In this document: one piece after another, positions 27,713 through 39,381 of the stretch
How positions within the stretch are numbered: the first letter of the stretch is position 1
Layout of the letters: each line of letters begins with the position of its first letter
From: Oscarella lobularis
Lineage: Eukaryota > Porifera > Homoscleromorpha > Homosclerophorida > Oscarellidae
Reading direction: 5' to 3'
DNA: 64,000 bases
Assembly: GCF_947507565.1 (NCBI RefSeq)
Contig: NC_089191.1
Coordinates: forward strand, 372,001-436,000
Translations under genes and position numbers: made by a program
Notes under the pieces: model-generated
Seen by the model: only the letters and a program-made list of their open reading frames with translations
What the model was told of the DNA's origin: nothing
Database searches by the model: none

Positions 27713-28374
27713 ATGTCTCAACAAAGCAACTCGTTTCCCGCGCCGATTTTTCCCGCGATAGATGCGTCGACGCTTCAAGTTCTCGGACTCGATCTAGACG
27801 CGAAAGTTCCCCAAGCGACGCCATTTCTTTTCAACGACGCCGTGCTCGCCGACGCGAGCGCCGATTCCGCTCTTTCGAGTCAAGCAACAAACAGCCAAGA
27901 AACGCGTCCACGAAAACCGCGCAATCAAAAATCGGAACGAGAGAAACACTACGACGTAACGCGCGCACAAACGAGTCACGTGAATCGCGCAAATTTCTTT
28001 CATGACAGAAATTCGTTCGCGATCTCGTCGCTCGCACACTCGATCCGACTCTGACCATGTCACAGCAGCCCGAAAACGCAATTCGAGCGATCACGAGTCG
28101 AATCGAAGAAGCCTTTCCCGAATTCGCCGCCTCGTCGCGCCAAAGAATACGCGATTACTTCAGAACGCGCCGTCGACGAGCCGAAACGAAACGAGACGTC
28201 CCGTATGACACGCCCGATGTCCGATGCAATATTTCCTCCTCGAGTTTATCGCAGGAATTCGATTCGAAATCGGTCGAGGCATTAGCTAGGGGTTATCGAC
28301 AATCGGCCGCTCTTCTCATAAAAGCGGCAGAAGAGCTAGAAAAATTGATATCTATTACGAACAACAAAGATTAA
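27713..28374 (+). CDS. Small NOL4-like helical-domain protein
   Basis: Two exons, 27713-27955 and 28009-28374, join in phase to 202 residues. The second half carries KFVRDLVARTLDPTLTMSQQ followed by PENAIRAITSRIEEAFPEFA and SSRQRIRDYFRTRRRR, which recalls the helical region of vertebrate NOL4/NOL4L nuclear proteins; that is recognition from memory, not a search. The N-terminus is an unstructured hydrophobic/acidic segment (SNSFPAPIFPAIDASTLQVL). The basic RKPRNQKSEREK and RTRRRR stretches could be nuclear-localisation signals. A C-terminal helix follows (QSAALLIKAAEELEKLI). Its stop is 32 bp from the stop of the convergent PIPOX gene. Confidence 0.6.
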
Positions 28375-28406
28375 ATAGCACGTGATTTCGTTGTGTTATT
28401 AATACT

Positions 28407-29980
28407 CTATAGCGAGGATTTGATTGTGTGGGGAAAAAAGCGATTGATTCGAAATGGTTTCATGTTGTATTTTGGCGTTCGATTTGTTGCCAAATCGGCG
28501 AGAATCGAGCCAACAACAGGACCCATTTTGAATCCATGTCCTTGGTAGTGAGAAAAATTCAAATTCTTAATAAAAAAATCTCGCGTTTGATTTACCTGAA
28601 AATCCTGCCCCAATGATGATGTTATTGTGTATTGGATGAGAATCCAGGATGTAGTCTTCATCTGGGGTTTTCTAAAATTTTAATCTTGGGGCGAAATTAA
28701 TTAATTAAAAATGCCTTACGGTATACATGCAATTTTCAATTATGACGGGCACCGGACTGAGTCCCTTGAAACGAGTTCTCACCAAATTCTTCATAAATTC
28801 CAAATCTCGTTCGTCTGCAATCATATCCCTCTCATCCGGGGATTCAATTTTAGTGCCGCTATGGCAACACAGCTGAAACGTAGAATTTCTCACACGTGGG
28901 TGCGCAAAACGATCACGTTACCTTAAAAAGTCCAGGATACTCCAAAACAGGTAATCCATAGTAGCAATGATCGGCATTGACATCATAGGAGGTGATATTA
29001 GGAAAAGAATCCACACTATAGTCCGCACTCCCATCCGTTTTCCAATACAATACGCGAATACGTGTAACCTAAAAATTAAGTAGCTAAAAACTAATTAAAA
29101 ATATTACTGTATTTACCTGAAGAGGTAAATCAAGACCAAGTGGTTTTAATACGCGAGAAGCCCAAGGACCTATCATAAAAAATCAATCATTTAAACTCCC
29201 GTGATGTTTTTATTTATTGAAACCTACCCACTGTGAGAACGAGTTTTTGCGTGAAATAATCACCTTTCTGCGTCCGAACCCGAATCATCGATCCCGGTTC
29301 GATATCGATCACGGATTCATTAGTTTTAATAATTCCACCGTGACGAATAAATAGATCCTAAACAAGATGATTAAAAAAAATTTCTCGAAATTTCGTTTTT
29401 TTTTTGTGCATGCCTGAATCGTTTCTCTCGCCAAATCAGCTCTAAGTACCCCGGCAAACTGTTCCACTACGCCCTGCATGTCGTCGTCGAATCGCATTTG
29501 CGGATATCGTTTTCTCAGTCGATCTGCACAAAGAAGTTCCATTGGAATGCCTTGGTCTCGCAACGAGGCCTCCACTTGATGCATCCCGCCCCCTTTAGGC
29601 TTATGAAACTCAGTCAACAGACCGGTTGGCCTAGAAACGCCGTCAAATTAAGATATAGTGTACATTTTTCTCGCGTTACGTGAATAGTTTCTTCCCCGAT
29701 TCGCGTTCAATCGATTCCCACATGGGAAAAGCGTCCTTCATCATTGCTACGTAGTACGGTCGATTGTAAGCCATCCTAGTTATGCGACTCGCTCCGTGAG
29801 AACTTCCCCTCGTGTGCAAACGATCGAACTGAGAACAATGTAGACAAAGTGGCTCGCTTTTCTCTCCTATATCCTAACCTGTTCGATGAGGAGAGTCTTT
29901 TGGCCTCTCTTTGCGAGAGTATAGGCAGTCGAACTGCCCTGTATTCCCGCACCAACGACAATGACATCGTAGGAACTCAT
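28407..29980 (-). CDS. PIPOX: Peroxisomal sarcosine / L-pipecolate oxidase
   Basis: FAD enzyme oxidising sarcosine and L-pipecolate with hydrogen peroxide release. The start at 29980 gives [20 protein letters not shown], the Rossmann dinucleotide fold. Further landmarks are [21 protein letters not shown], and [18 protein letters not shown], whose cysteine is the covalent FAD attachment site in this family. The segment [19 protein letters not shown] follows. Several introns of 40-70 bp interrupt it. The C-terminus is KSSL: -SSL is not the classical SKL-type peroxisomal signal, so targeting is uncertain. It lies 72 bp downstream-to-upstream of PRIM2, both on the minus strand. Confidence 0.92.
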
Positions 29981-30052
29981 TGTGCAAGTGCTCCTCCCCC
30001 GACGTTGATATGAAACAATGCACGTGTTTTTTTCGACAAATTGAAAGTCTAA

Positions 30053-32245
30053 CTAATTATTTTTCAACAGTTTTTGGCTCTCTTCGAAATACTGATTCGG
30101 ATGCTGAAGGGAAAATCCCGCTTCTTCAATCTAATCACGTATTAATTAATTATTTAAATTAATTCGTCAGTTTTTTCCTACTTTGTGTGTCAATTCGTAA
30201 TATCGTACACAGGCAACTTGGTAGTGTTGTTCCTTGACCAATTTCATAATCTGTCCACGCAAAAAAATTAATATTACAATGTGTCTATCCCCCTCCACCC
30301 TCACATCTTCAATAGCACTCGAGGACAACTTGTAAGCTTGAAGCCGTTGCCTCAGAATATCGCCATCATAATGTTTGAACGGGCAACCTAATAAAAAAAT
30401 AGATACAGATATAACATAGTCACTCTTTTAGTCTACTCTACCGTGATGGTCTCCCGTTCCAGGAGGGTTTGACGTAATAATTTTCATGCAACTGAAATAT
30501 TTAATTATAATTAATTAATGATGGAGGACTAAGGGTGACCTATAGGGTGTGTAGTTGGCTCTTTTTCCTTCTTTACCATAACTGTGCCTCACGTTATAAG
30601 AATACGATTTATCAAACTGAAAAAATCAGATAGGCCACGTTAGTAATCAATACATTATTCATATATCTGATGTTTCTTCCTGCCTTATCGACCTCCATGA
30701 TTTTTGTGAATTCCGTACGCCAAAATCGCAGGGCGTCATCAAGCGACAACCCAATGCCCTATAGAACAAATATAGATATACGAGGTTATCAAAAGTCTCT
30801 TACTTTCAGAAAAAGTCCGTACTGGAGTCGTCCAAAATGTTTCAAGTGATGATTCTCGCGCAAGGCCTGCTGCAATTGGCGCATGCATAGAGGAAACGAC
30901 TCACGTGATAACTACAGTAAATATTCAATATCCATTAATTTCACTTTAAATTAAAGAACGTACGGGATCAATTTGCTCTGGAGAGATTTTTCCTGAACCT
31001 TTACCTGAAGCGCCTATAAAACTGTCGCCCAAATACTGATTACTAATAAAAAAATATTATGACTTAATAATGATCAAGTAGTGATTTATTTAACCTGAGA
31101 TTTTTCAGTATTGGTACCACTCTGTCTTCTTCTTCTAAGCTGGGCAGTGCTCTAGCTGATACCTTTAAAATGTATGATTTCAATATTTGAATTGATTAAT
31201 TTTCCGTGCTATGGCTGACTGCCAATGCTTGGGACAATAAGGAACGGTAGTAGCCTTGAAGAATAGTGACTAAATCAGAGCTTGGGACATATGCAAATCC
31301 CTAATAATTAAAATTTTATTAGGAAAGTGCTAGGTTTTATGTTTATGGCTACTTTTTCAAGATAAACTTGTCGCGATCGGATCAGATCCAAGGCTTCGAC
31401 AAAAGGAATCTTCAGTATTATGAAATCAGTATAGAGATCACCAATATGTTCATGTATACCTTGAAAAATTCAGTCTGCTTTGCCATGTCCTGTTTCACTT
31501 GACCCTTTATGACAAGTTTATCTTTCTTCTCTTGTCTCTCCTTTTCAGAAATCTAAATCATATCAAAGTGCATAAATAAGACAATTTTTCTTAAACTTTC
31601 ACGTACAGGTACATAGACAAGATTTTCTGCCTTTAGAAATGAAGGAACGTCTACGCCTTCTTTCTTCATTAAACGATACCTAAACATTAATTATTTAATT
31701 GGGAAACTGACATCCTAATCATTACTCTTACCTAAACAAATCCAATTCCTGATTCATAAACCAACGCTTTTGATCTTCGGACCGACAATAGGCGAGTCTC
31801 AGGATAAAGTGAGAAATATGATCGGCTCGTCTTTGAGAAAACATTTCTTGCATCTTTTTCTCCTCCATTCGACCCTCGTTCTCAAACTTCAAAACCAGAT
31901 ATTTATGAAAAAAATTATTAAACTCTTTTCAATACCGAAAGATTCAATAAGTTCGTTTTTCTCATCGCTTGGTCCATCGCTTTCTCGTACGGGTCACTGC
32001 CGCGTTTGTGCTTGATTCCAGCTGATTCCACCTCTTTCAGCACTGAAATAGAATTGAGAAATGCGCATAATCACATTCGTATCATTTGTATTACGTTTGA
32101 GTCGTTCTATGGCGAGTTTTTCGAATTCCTCCAAGTGAATCGTTTCGATCGGAGGGATTCTGTAGAGCTGAACGCGATGGGGATATCGCTGGAGCTTCAA
32201 GAACGCTGCATGCTCGTCCTTTGTTCGTCGACCGCTGAGAAGCAT
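30053..32245 (-). CDS. PRIM2: DNA primase large subunit
   Basis: Iron-sulfur subunit of DNA polymerase alpha-primase that helps start RNA primers. The start [19 protein letters not shown] is followed by [20 protein letters not shown] and [11 protein letters not shown], as in animal PRIM2. The four cysteines that bind the 4Fe-4S cluster are seen: [25 protein letters not shown] followed by CPFKHYD, and [10 protein letters not shown]. Mid-protein landmarks include FAYVP and [18 protein letters not shown]. It ends with [16 protein letters not shown]. There are about fourteen introns, mostly 40-60 bp. The start codon is 150 bp from that of the divergent syntaxin gene. Confidence 0.93.
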
Positions 32246-32395
32246 CGCGAGTCGTCAAAAGGCGCTCGATCGCAACCGGGGACTCAGACTTGTCAAGACC
32301 CGAATAGGTCGATATTACGTCACTTCTCAACACCCGTACAGTAAACGTCATTCTGCCTCGTTTCTCCCCTAAGCAAAGCGAAATCGAAGCGTGCC
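32246..32395. promoter_or_regulatory. Shared divergent promoter, PRIM2 / syntaxin
   Basis: Exactly 150 bp separate the two start codons. A CRE-like ACGTCA occurs in it (around 32318). Call rests mainly on gene geometry. Confidence 0.45.
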
Positions 32396-33721
32396 ATGTC
32401 GAGAGGGGAGTTCGGAAGTCGGCAGGGTCCGATTCGCGATCTCGTTCCGATTGCGGGATCCAGTTTCGCTTCTTCGTCGAGCGGTTCGTCTCCCCACGGC
32501 CCACGCCATCGAAATGCGCCCGAAACCGCCTCTTTTGTAGGTCGAGACGGCGACAGCGAGTACATACGACTCAATAACAAAATTAAGACGAACATTCAGC
32601 AAATTTCGAGCAACGGTAACGCCCTCTATCTCAAAAGCGAAATTCCGCGTTGATTTCAATTTCCCCCCCAAGTGGCCGCCATACAGCGAATGGATAATCA
32701 ATTGGGAACGGTTCACGATGGAGCCCCACTGCGACAAAAATTGTAGAAACGGAGAAAAGGGGAGACGTAAAAATGATTTTTGAATCTATTTTTAGAGCTG
32801 ACGTACAAACGTCGACTGCTTTGTTGGCAAAAGATGCAAGCGTTAGTTTGCAACAATTGGCAAAACTGGACGGAGGATCCGAATCTGAACGAGTACAGTA
32901 GAGAAAACTTCAGACGTAGCAAAAATTAAAAATTGCGTATAGCAACAGAGAAAAATGCAGCAGAAACGTCTTACGGACAATTTCTCTCAAGTTTTGTCTC
33001 GTTTCAAGACAGTTGAAAAGGTAAATAAATTCTACGTAATTATTAAATTCTGACATTGTATCTAATTAGAGTGTAGTTGCCAAGCAAAAATCATTTGTTG
33101 AGAAAGCGAGGCGAACTGCATCATTTTCGGCAATGGTGAAAAATTAATTAATTAATTAAGTTCTAGAGATTAAATTGTCAATAGGATGATGATGACGAGA
33201 GTTCAGATACCACAGCTTTGATGCAACGTCAGCAGGGTGGAATGGCCGTACAGAAATTAGAAGGTGACGTCGATTTGGATTTGATACGGGAAAGGGAAGA
33301 CGCAATTAAAAATATCGAAGTATTCAGAGCCTATAATATAACTCCCAAATTAATTAACATTACGTGTAGCAAACAATGACTGACGTCAATCAAATTTTCA
33401 AAGATTTGAGTGTGATGGTTTACGAGCAAGGAGACATGATAGGTAGGAAATCCAATATTGATTATTTTAGATAACTGGTATCTAGATAATATTGAGAGCA
33501 ATGTTGAAGAGGCTCACGGTGACGTGCGAAACGCTAACGTTCAACTGGCCTCTGCAAGAGATCATCAAGTCAGTAGATATCAATAATGGAAAATTTATTA
33601 ATTAAATATTGTCTAACCTTAGAAAAAGGCAAGAAAAAAGAAGTGCTGCTGTTTGATACTCTGCTTGATTGGAGTGGCAGTAATAGCTATCATTATCGTG
33701 GTTGCTATTAAAAAAAAGTAA
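32396..33721 (+). CDS. Endosomal syntaxin (STX7/STX12 group), Qa-SNARE
   Basis: Tail-anchored SNARE for endosomal fusion. About nine exons join in phase. The N-terminus is disordered (SSSSGSSPHGPRHRN), then a three-helix Habc region begins EYIRLNNKIKTNIQQISSN and continues VAAIQRMDNQLGTVHDGAPL. The SNARE helix includes IRERE, then MTDVNQIFKDLSVMVYEQGD with the zero-layer glutamine in VNQIF, then IDNIESNVEEAHGDV. A cysteine-rich stretch KKKCCC and one transmembrane helix (LCLIGVAVIAIIIVVAI) end the protein. The cysteines beside the membrane could be palmitoylated. STX7 and STX12 are not separable here. Confidence 0.92.
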
Positions 33722-33861
33722 GAATTGACGTCACTGTACTGTACATATATTGTAGTCGCGAGTCAGTGTGGGAAATGTAAGCGCAAAGAAAAAAAAAAAA
33801 CGCAATAAAAAAATCAAAACAAAGAGCCCCAACTAGCATAAATGTACACAAACTTGCGACG

Positions 33862-35052
33862 TCACAACACATCAACCATAGGAAAAATAAGAAAAATAAT
33901 AAGCTGACTACTATCTTCACTGGAATTCGATATTTCGACGTCGTAGCCAGGAACAACGAGGAATTCTCTACCGCTCCAACCGTCGTGACTCACAGCCATC
34001 CCATTCACTTTTCCGCACCCACTCCAAACAATCCCAGCCCTCGGACGCCCGTCATCTTTCCCAATCCATTGACAACCGCTATTGAGAACGATTCCCTCGG
34101 CGTAGAACTCACTATAGAACAATCGCATTCTTCTACCCCACGCCCCCTCCTCCAAGACGTTGCAACTCCGATGCCACTTGGATTCATAATCAGGATCAAT
34201 ATTAATATCCCAATCGACGGCTTCGTCAAATAGAACCTCCTCACTAGGCAACCCTTTCAATTGAATCCCCTCCTTAGCGTCAGTCATCTCTTCCGCGTCG
34301 ATTCTCTCCCCCATTCGCCATGACAACATATTAAAATCGTCCTGCGGCGTTTGCAATTCCAAAGTGAGCCAGGGACCCGGCGCATGAACAACGCGCTGCC
34401 GGACAATCCAAGTCTCCCACGGTCGAACCTCGTATTCCCCCAACATCCCATAGAGACTATCGTCTTTACCAAATTGCTTGATTCCAGCAAGAAAGGCGGA
34501 TTTGGTCACGCCAGCTTTTATACCCAAGCGCGTCATCACTTTCCCTAAGGTTTTATTATAAGGAGGAACGTCGAGTGGCGGGAAGAAATAGGCTTCTAAT
34601 TTTCCGGGTCCTTTGCAATGTCCGTCGCAGACGAAGCCGGCGTGGACGTGACACGGGATGGGAGGGATTTCTGATGTCGTGCTGAAGCTCGGCGTGACGG
34701 CTGGACCGCCTATGTCGAGGATTTTTGTCAGGGGCCATTTGGAAGCGAAATCTCCCATTAGGGGCTGTTCTGCGATTTCTATTGCTTTTGGGAAGCTGAT
34801 TTCGTCTCCGTTGTGAAGTTTGAAGTGGGTTATGCCTTCGTTCGGCTTCGGGAGTGCGTTTTCTGCCGCCGTTTTGGACATGACCCACCATTCGACGGGA
34901 ACGTAGCCACGTGAGTCGACGTATTCTGGCTCGAAACGGCTGTTTTTGGCCAAGATGTCGCGTCCGGCGTACACTTTGCGATGAACAATGGCCGGCTGAG
35001 AGAATAGGATGCCTCTTTGAGCTGAAATTGTGGACGAAATCGCGGATTCCAT
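33862..35052 (-). CDS. Cupin-like protein, intronless
   Basis: A single uninterrupted frame of 396 residues among intron-rich neighbours. Cupin-type metal-binding geometry is suggested by PCHVHAGFV (HxH), KLEAYFF (glutamate) and later RVVHAPGPWLTLELQ (histidine). A second half has WHRSCNVLEEGAWGRRMRLF and FLVVPGYDVEI, perhaps a second barrel. I do not recognise the specific family; a sugar-isomerase-like or dioxygenase-like cupin is possible. The very end (IIFLIFPMVDVL) is unusually hydrophobic and may be read-through of an unrecognised intron. An acceptor-like TTTTCTTTCAG upstream suggests an intron in the 5' UTR. Lack of coding introns is compatible with retroposition or gene transfer from bacteria. 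Confidence 0.7.
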   Translation of the reverse strand: MESAISSTISAQRGILFSQPAIVHRKVYAGRDILAKNSRFEPEYVDSRGYVPVEWWVMSKTAAENALPKPNEGITHFKLHNGDEISFPKAIEIAEQPLMGDFASKWPLTKILDIGGPAVTPSFSTTSEIPPIPCHVHAGFVCDGHCKGPGKLEAYFFPPLDVPPYNKTLGKVMTRLGIKAGVTKSAFLAGIKQFGKDDSLYGMLGEYEVRPWETWIVRQRVVHAPGPWLTLELQTPQDDFNMLSWRMGERIDAEEMTDAKEGIQLKGLPSEEVLFDEAVDWDINIDPDYESKWHRSCNVLEEGAWGRRMRLFYSEFYAEGIVLNSGCQWIGKDDGRPRAGIVWSGCGKVNGMAVSHDGWSGREFLVVPGYDVEISNSSEDSSQLIIFLIFPMVDVL

Positions 35053-35137
35053 GAGTAGCTATTTCCCCGGATCAACAACTGAAAGAAAAATAATCACGTG
35101 GAAAGTAAATCTATTGAACCCAATCCTAATGAGCGTT

Positions 35138-38100
35138 TCAACTAAAAATCTCAATTACAACACCAGCAGCGATAGTAGAGCCCCTAGATCGTAGCATAAA
35201 CCGTCCTAAGTCTTTGCAGTCTTTATACAGTTCAACACAAATTGGGCGCTGTGGTTCAATCAGAACTACAGCTGAGGAATTCTTTCCTAGACACCTACAA
35301 GCACTGAGATACCAAAGCCTTTCCTAAATAATTAATAATTAACTAACCGTGGCTTCTTTCGAATTATCTCCCCTGAATTTCGATCCAGTGAGTGAACTAG
35401 TCTGTTCACAATGCCTGGCTCGTTGACAGACTGATAGTGAATAAGAACCTTGATAGAAACAAAACAAGTTCAGAAAGAAATACCATGCCAACACCCATCC
35501 CAATAAAAATATTAATAAAGCCCTTTTTAAAGTTTCTTACTGGAAATCCTCTTGTAATTGGTACATCAATGTTAAACACTATAATTTGAGCTTTGAATTT
35601 CGTAGCAGCTTTTACAGGAGACGAAGGAGCAGAGAGCACACTACCTATCCTAGATAGACAATTTCAGAGGAACTTCATTGTTTGTACAAAATAATTATTA
35701 TTACGTCAAATCGGTCATATCAATGTCAATCACAGTTAGGGACACGTGGTCACCGGCAGCAGCCCACTGTCTGACTTCATCGTGAATAGAAATAGCTAAA
35801 GATTAACCAGGAAATAATGAAAAAAAGTATAGGGAAAAAGTGATATACCTTTGACCTGGCCTATTACTGCAGCAGGCATAACCAAGACTTGATCTGACAC
35901 TTGAATATACCCGCAAAATACTTTTCCTGCTATAGTAAATCCGGCTCCAACACCTAGGCAATGAGTTCGCTTCGATAACAAACTAAATTCCTTAAGCTTT
36001 GCACCCTTGTAGACGTCTGATACGGAGCAGCGGAAAGGCCTTTCCGCTGATCGTTCAGGAGACTGGAAATTATCTAGAATTCGAGGTAATTTCTATGGTT
36101 ATTTGATACACAAACGACGCACCAATGACGTCAAGTAGACAAGGACCCGAATACCATTCAACCAGTTTTGCAATTTTTGACTGACTCGTCAGATTTTCGC
36201 CGCCTAGTCCACTACAAGGTACGAACGTAATATTCGTTTCCTAGAAGAAACTATATGCACGAGAAAACGCCACTACTCAATGTATATCAACCTTAAATCC
36301 AGCTTGTTTCAAAAACAAAGTCAACTTCTTAACAATTTCCCGAAATCGAGCCTCCTCCCAATCAATCTAAGCACGAAAAGAATTCAATATAAAGACGGTG
36401 TACTAATACTACTCATCGTATTACTGTATCCATTTTATTGACGGCCACAGCGAGCTGTTTTACTCCTAGGGATCGTACTAGCATTGCGTGCTCCCTCGTT
36501 TGTCCGCCCGCATCGAAACCGGCCTCAAATTCTCCCCTCGCCGCGTCAATAACCATAACAGCGACGTCAGCCTTAAGAAATAAAGAAATCGGTCTACATC
36601 CCCCGAATAAAAATTCTCCTATTCTACTTGCGCGGCTCCCGTTATCATGTGCGGGATGAAGTCCTTGTGACCTGGAGCGTCGAGCAATGTGACCACTTTT
36701 TTGCTAGTTTCAAATTTTGTCATGGCAACGTCCATGGTTATTCCTCTACACAAAAGAAACCCCGTCCACGTCCACGTTGTGCGACAACCCACGCGTGTGT
36801 ACCGAGATCTCTCTTCGCCAGTTTCGTCAAGGACCCATGCATATGCAAACGACGCTTTGCCAGCCTTTCTCGATTCATTTTCGTATCTAATACATAAGGT
36901 TGAAACCCTCCCGCCAATCCAATCTAGGGTTTTATAATAATAATAAAGTGAAAGACGGTCTCTCAAAGTGAAAGACCGTCTCACAAAGTGAAAGACCCTC
37001 CTGCCAATCCAATCTAGGGTTTTATAATAATTCTCCAAGGCCAACATTTCATAAAACCCTCTGAGATATTCTCTACGTACTTGTGCATAGCGCGTTGATT
37101 GACGCTTCCGAGGAGATAGAGAACGTGGCCCATCAAGGTACTCTTACCCGCGTCGACGTGACCTACACGAAACTGTGTCGTCGATATAAAAATTTCCCAT
37201 TTTCTATAATTACCTATAACTACTAGATTAATGGATTCTTTTCCCGCTTTCCTCTTTTCCAATTCGCTCAATATGTCAAGGCTCTACATAAGGAAGTGTA
37301 CCTGGAACACCCATTCAATAGGGAGCCTCCTTACTTGACTCCTTGAATATTGTTTTGATAACTTTCTACCATACGTTGGCCTCCTGGTAGCCGATCCCTC
37401 CTCTCGTTCCGGCGACGCCACTCGATCAGGAGTGCCCATTTCTCGCCTTGATCTCGACGGCGACGCGTGGGGCGACGTTTTGCGCGACGTGCCGACAGCG
37501 GGACTGGGCGATCGACTGGTATCGCGCGACGAGGGAACACTGAGACTATAAAAAACGAAGAAGTACGTTATTGATCCCCAATTCAAGGTAGTCAATTCAA
37601 TATACCAAATCATTGATTTACCTGGTAGGCACTCTGAATGAGCTTTGCTTCTGATTCGATGAAGCTACGGTAACGATTGGAGTGCGACTTAAATCCTTAC
37701 CACCTCATAAAAACAAAAAAAAACATGACTTACCCTTCTACTAACTGAACTTAGCACACTACGTATCTAGTATCTAAAAGGTCTATTAATCTTTATGACG
37801 TTTGCTTCGTTCGCTTGGCTTGAAGGGCCGTCTGTTTGTGTCCAAATGCCTGCGCTTGATTCCTCAGTGCAACATCGTCCGGCGACAGTGTCGAAAAATC
37901 AAACGGTTTTATGTCGTCGGTGTCAATCGAAGATGGATAGAAGTCTTGTAGCGACGGAACGCTGTCAAATGACCTCAACCGCGCGCACAGAACGTACGCA
38001 AACCGAGATGGAGAAGAAAGTGCAGAAGAATCATTTCGTCGCTGAATCGTCATCATCTCATTTACAGGTAAAGATTTGGGTGTCGTGGGGCCTGACTCGG

Positions 38101-39170
38101 AGGCTGCGTGCTCATTGGCTAGGTCTGCTAAACTAGGCGTTATGGTAGGTGGAAGGAGACCGCGTCTTTCTTTCTCTTTCTCCCTCGCTTCTTCCTGGGG
38201 AGGCTCAGGCAAAGTGGATAGTGAAAGAAGAGAAAATGAGGAGATATCTGACATAAGACTACTGAGATCAACTTCAGCAGTCTGCACTTGACTGGATACG
38301 TCTTCTGTCAGTGATGCCAATGAAGGAAGAGTCATGAAATCTGACTTATCTGCTAAGGTAGCCAAAGACGTTAATCCGAAATCACTCGACGGAGTTGCAC
38401 TTTGATTCGCCGCCAGTTCAGCCAATGACGTATATGAAGAGGGTCCCCCACCCAATAACATGCTGAGATTTTCTACTGGGGTATCATCTTACCTTTGCAG
38501 TGCCATAAAGAGAAGAAAACAGAGCAGAAGAGAAGATAAAAGAGGCCAATGGTTAATATAAGAATAGCTATAGTATATAAAAGATCACCTTTATTTGACG
38601 AAGCTTCGTCTACTATATAAGAAAGATTAGGTATTTTATCAATTGATTTTTCTTGCACACCTGCTTTCCTACGATCCACAGCCTGTTGTACATTGTCGTC
38701 GTGCTGAAGACGAGTATGCCCTTCATCTATTCCCTTTCCCAAGACAGCTTTGATTTGAGCCAAGTCTGACTCTAAATTGCCTGAAAGAAAAATAACCAAA
38801 AAACTCGATGCATACAGTATTGCACTTGCCTGTTGCTGAGGCTTGGGGCTTCGATTCCGCTTCGGAGGCAGCCGCAGGCTGCTCGGACTGCTTCTTCATC
38901 AACGAAAAGAGAGACGTTTGACCTTGTTCGCCACGTCGATACATGAACTGTGCTGGAATACCGCGACGCTGCGATTTGCACCTACTTGTGAGTGTTTAGT
39001 GATGATTTTACCTGATGTTGGTGACAATGCTAGGTCTTCTTCGAGTGAATGGCCGGACATATAGTCGTCTTCGTAGTCTACGAGGCGATTTTCCCAAAGA
39101 GGGCCCCATCCGATCCTTGGCTTTTACCGTCGTTGTATTTAAGTTGACGAACATTTCGATGTCGAGACAT
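35138..39170 (-). CDS. HBS1L: HBS1-like translational GTPase (ribosome rescue)
   Basis: With Pelota, HBS1 dissociates stalled ribosomes in no-go and non-stop decay. Start at 39170 ([15 protein letters not shown]) and the next exon [20 protein letters not shown] match the HBS1 N-terminus. A helical N-domain follows ([20 protein letters not shown]). The linker ([25 protein letters not shown]) leads to the GTPase: [20 protein letters not shown] (P-loop), [41 protein letters not shown]. Domains II-III end [20 protein letters not shown]. About fifteen exons; the intron after exon 3 has a GC donor at 38829-38828. An alternative terminal exon at 37793-38475 is listed separately. Confidence 0.93.
36890..37035. 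repeat. Intronic minisatellite in HBS1L
   Basis: Inside an HBS1L intron, a segment CCAATCCAATCTAGGGTTTT followed by ATAATAAT occurs twice. The two copies flank three short copies of AAAGTGAAAGACSGTCTC. It is a local tandem duplication with no coding role visible. Confidence 0.75.
37793..38475 (-). CDS. HBS1L: SKI7-like alternative terminal exon of HBS1L
   Basis: A 683-bp exon that can be joined in phase to the HBS1L N-terminal exons (acceptor ATACCCCAG at 38476 and above) and ends with its own stop, so it would make a short isoform without the GTPase. It contains repeats [38 protein letters not shown], and near its end [20 protein letters not shown] followed by AFG. That last segment resembles the conserved motif of the human HBS1L short isoform (HBS1LV3), the functional SKI7 that bridges the cytoplasmic exosome and Ski complex. 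Recognition is from memory. The exon is long for this genome and lacks GTPase features, which favours true alternative splicing over a separate gene. Confidence 0.75.
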
Positions 39171-39210
39171 GACGGTGAAAGGAGAGAGAAACGGGAAGAA
39201 ACATACAACA

Positions 39211-39381
39211 AACCAAAGGTGCTATCGCGCGCTAGAGAAAGAAAGATGACAAACAGGCCAGATGCAAGGAAGCAAGAGAGACAGCAGCGACACGGAGCTC
39301 TTCTAGAGCGATTTATTGACTACATTGACAGAACGCAGACACACAGACAACGCAACAATGTCGTCCTTCAGCTTCCAATAG
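39211..39381 (+). pseudogene. Degraded copy of ACSS2 5' end
   Basis: The stretch AAGGTGCTATCGCGCGCTA, then AGAAAGATG and GACAAACAG at 39215-39255, closely matches the ACSS2 5' UTR and start at 60931-60971. After the shared ~40 bp the reading frame diverges and stops (39386) without an AMP-binding domain. It lies at the outer left edge of the satellite island, just upstream of the HBS1L start. Confidence 0.55.
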
